Position numbers and translations under genes: made by a program. From an uncultured Clostridium sp. (GTDB lineage Bacteria > Bacillota_A > Clostridia > Lachnospirales > Lachnospiraceae), in contig USQV01000029.1 in NCBI GenBank assembly GCA_900556965.1, positions 1-8,237 on the forward strand: a stretch of DNA of 8,237 bases, written 5' to 3'. Position 1 is the stretch's first letter. Each line of letters begins with the position of its first letter. Below, piece after piece: positions 7,031 to 8,237 of this stretch. A model generated the notes under the pieces. It did no database searches. It saw only the letters and a program-made list of their open reading frames with translations, and was not told the DNA's origin.

Positions 7031-7059
7031 TTGATTTTTTTTATCATTAAGTCTATAAT
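7031..7059 (+). promoter_or_regulatory. Sigma-A promoter of the ZIP transporter gene
   Basis: TTGATT (7031-7036) and a perfect TATAAT (7054-7059) with a 17-bp spacer. The start should be near 7066, giving a short leader before the coding region. Confidence 0.85.
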
Positions 7060-7088
7060 TATCACAGCAAAATCTACACAATAGAAAA

Positions 7089-7094
7089 GGGGAG
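7089..7094 (+). promoter_or_regulatory. Shine-Dalgarno site of the ZIP gene that does not fit the GTG start
   Basis: GGGGAG at 7089-7094 is the only good ribosome site. It overlaps the GTG at 7094 and is 8 nt from the in-frame ACG at 7103. The site therefore points to initiation at 7103, or to an ATG that has become ACG. Confidence 0.6.
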
Positions 7095-7942
7095 TGATTT
7101 TTACGGGTGTAATTGAGACCCTGATTATTACAACCACTCTGGCAGGTGTCGTCGGTACCGGACTAGGAGGCATTATCGGTGCATTATTGCAAAAAGACTC
7201 CAACCAGACAGTCAGCCTGCTTTTAAGCTTTGCGGGAGGTGTTATGCTCAGTGTTGTCTGCTTTGATCTGATCACAGAGGCGATCAAGACACAGGCAGAC
7301 ATTCTGATTATCATCCTTTCCACTGCTGCGGGTGTAATAATTATATTCTTTCTGAATTATCTCATCGATCGGGGAACAAACCCGGAGGTTCCGCACATCG
7401 ACGCATCTCACCCAAAAACAGCAGATGACCTCGATGAGCTGATCCATAGTGACCACCTTGAACAGCACTATGCCAAAAAAGACAACAAGCTTGCACTTTT
7501 TGTTGCGGGTGTTGTTATGGCTAGTGCCATTGCACTTCATAATGTACCGGAGGGAATGACGATCGGTGCATCCTATGCCAGCAATAACGGCGTGATGGGA
7601 AGTGCAGCGCTTATTCTTGCCATTCTTATCGGCCTCCACAATATTCCTGAGGGAATGGCTGTTTCCGTACCGCTTATCAGCGGCGGCATGAGTAAGTCAA
7701 AGGCAGTCCTTGTTACAGCGCTTTCCGGAGCACCGACCATCATTGGTGCGCTCCTCGGTTATCTTCTCGGAGATATCGGCAGTCTCGGACTTGCACTGAG
7801 TCTCGGTTTTGCCAGCGGAGCCATGCTCTATGTTGTATTTGGTGAGATCCTTCCTCAGGCGATCCTTATGTATCGCAGCAAGCTTCCGGCTTTCTCTACT
7901 ATAATGGGCATGCTGCTCGGTCTGTTTATCATACATGTGTAG
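7094..7942 (+). CDS. ZIP-family divalent metal transporter (GufA/ZupT type)
   Basis: Integral membrane protein predicted to import zinc or related divalent metals; up to 282 residues with eight predicted helices. Hydrophobic segments lie near residues 5-31, 40-62, 69-92, 132-150, 166-190, 204-226, 229-252 and 265-282. The two transport-site motifs are explicit: HNVPEGM (149-155, helix 4) and HNIPEGM (182-188, helix 5). A further acidic residue is Glu250 (FGEILPQ). The loop between helices 3 and 4 (93-131) carries six histidines (HIDASHP, LIHSDHLEQHY), typical of a metal-sensing or metal-delivery loop. The only standard in-frame start before helix 1 is GTG at 7094, but it overlaps the ribosome site; ACG at 7103 fits the spacing better. 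The next Met (residue 51) would delete helix 1. It has its own promoter and terminator. Confidence 0.9.
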   Translation: MIFTGVIETLIITTTLAGVVGTGLGGIIGALLQKDSNQTVSLLLSFAGGVMLSVVCFDLITEAIKTQADILIIILSTAAGVIIIFFLNYLIDRGTNPEVPHIDASHPKTADDLDELIHSDHLEQHYAKKDNKLALFVAGVVMASAIALHNVPEGMTIGASYASNNGVMGSAALILAILIGLHNIPEGMAVSVPLISGGMSKSKAVLVTALSGAPTIIGALLGYLLGDIGSLGLALSLGFASGAMLYVVFGEILPQAILMYRSKLPAFSTIMGMLLGLFIIHV

Positions 7943-7995
7943 GTTCAGCTTCTTACTTTACACATGAAGATCATTTATCTGTAATCATTATCTAC

Positions 7996-8036
7996 GAGGT
8001 GCTGCAAGTAGGTTTTCCTTCCTCTTGCGGCACCTT
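7996..8036 (+). terminator. Terminator of the ZIP transporter gene
   Basis: AGGTGCTGCAAG (7997-8008) pairs with CTTGCGGCACCT (8024-8035) with a single G-U pair and a 15-nt loop; G7996 and T8036 can add a wobble pair. The strand continues TCTTATAAT. It lies 53 nt after the stop codon; I see no gene in the intervening bases. Confidence 0.85.
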
Positions 8037-8048
8037 CTTATAATGCAA

Positions 8049-8089
8049 AAAAATCTCAGAATCCTAAAATTCAGGATTCTGAGATTTTT
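8049..8089. terminator. Terminator of the tRNA operon (17-bp perfect hairpin)
   Basis: Bases 8049-8065 and 8073-8089 are exact reverse complements around a 7-nt loop. On the minus strand the stem ends in a run of seven T (8053-8047), just after the tRNA-Cys gene, so it ends the tRNA transcript. The A5/T5 ends also make it a back-up for readthrough from the ZIP gene. Confidence 0.9.
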
Positions 8090-8093
8090 ATAG

Positions 8094-8164
8094 AGGCGCG
8101 AACCGGATTTGAACCGGTGATCAGGGTGTTGCAGACCCACGCCTTACCGCTTGGCTATCGCGCC
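8094..8164 (-). tRNA. tRNA-Cys (anticodon GCA)
   Basis: On the minus strand the acceptor GGCGCGA (8164-8158) pairs with TCGCGCC (8101-8095), with discriminator T at 8094, as usual for tRNA-Cys. The D-arm is GCC-AAGCGGTAA-GGC. The anticodon loop CTGCAAC places GCA at 8132-8130. The T-arm is ACCGG-TTCAAAT-CCGGT. Base pair 27-43 appears to be T-T, a mismatch at the base of the anticodon stem. The 3' CCA is not encoded: the next three bases are CTA. The gene follows tRNA-Glu by 18 nt. Confidence 0.95.
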
Positions 8165-8182
8165 ATAATATTTTTGATTTAG

Positions 8183-8237
8183 TGACCCCAACGAGATTCG
8201 AACTCGTGTTACCGCCGTGAAAGGGCGATGTCTTAAC
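8183..8237 (-). tRNA. tRNA-Glu (anticodon TTC), 5' part outside window
   Basis: On the minus strand the end of the D-arm (GTTAAGAC), the anticodon arm with stem CGCC/GGCG and loop CTTTCAC (TTC at 8221-8219), the T-arm ACGAG-TTCGAAT-CTCGT, and the acceptor 3' strand TGGGGTC with discriminator A (8183) are visible. About 20 nt of the 5' end are missing. The following triplet is CTA rather than CCA. It lies upstream of tRNA-Cys in the same operon. Confidence 0.92.

Noticed and set aside
6805..7093. Possible known riboswitch or T-box in the 289-bp divergent intergenic region
   Set aside because: The leader has local hairpins, but I find no T-box sequence, no conserved riboswitch core and no terminator/antiterminator with a T-run before the ATG.
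7223..7639. Open frame of 138 codons antisense to the ZIP gene
   Set aside because: It is a cysteine-rich shadow of a strongly conserved membrane protein; no start signal or family resemblance.
1..8237. CRISPR array, insertion sequence, phage or defence island
   Set aside because: There are no regularly spaced repeats, transposase or integrase motifs, terminal inverted repeats or target duplications; all long frames are metabolic, envelope or transport genes.
8094..8237. tRNA genes as an integration (att) site
   Set aside because: No repeated tRNA 3' fragment or integrase gene is present within the window, so there is no sign of integration here.

Overview
The window looks like chromosome from an anaerobic, low-to-mid GC member of the Clostridia, most likely a Lachnospiraceae-type gut Firmicute. 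This is inferred from strong AAGGAG-type ribosome sites, near-consensus sigma-A promoters, a secreted YkuD L,D-transpeptidase, a GufA-type ZIP transporter, and the Entner-Doudoroff/uronate gene pair. No marker here fixes a genus. I see no phage, insertion sequence, CRISPR array or toxin-antitoxin pair.

Layout. (1) Positions 1-1753 (+): the 3' part of a KDPG aldolase gene with a C-terminal VOC (glyoxalase-fold) extension, then a 2-keto-3-deoxygluconate kinase. Together they convert KDG to pyruvate and glyceraldehyde-3-phosphate, the last steps of hexuronate (pectin or glucuronide sugar) catabolism. A strong hairpin at 1792-1828 separates them from the converging genes that follow. (2) Positions 1835-4497 (-): an M28-family metallopeptidase and a GNAT acetyltransferase. 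They are tightly coupled, because the stop codon of the first forms part of the Shine-Dalgarno sequence of the second. (3) Positions 4595-6804 (-): an SseB-like protein followed by a secreted/anchored L,D-transpeptidase, coupled by an ATGA overlap. They are driven by a perfect-consensus promoter at 6927-6955 through a leader of about 115 nt containing alternating CGGAT/ATCCG blocks. (4) Positions 7031-7942 (+): a ZIP-family metal transporter with its own promoter, an 11-bp phased repeat just upstream of the -35 box, and a problematic start codon. (5) Positions 7996-8237: the transporter's terminator, then a tRNA operon on the minus strand (Glu-TTC, then Cys-GCA) ending in a 17-bp perfect hairpin.

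Most of the window is housekeeping or metabolic. I found no convincing previously undescribed system. The points most worth checking are the aldolase-VOC fusion, the internally duplicated SseB-like protein coupled to a cell-wall enzyme with its structured leader, the ZIP start codon and upstream repeat, and the peptidase-acetyltransferase pair.
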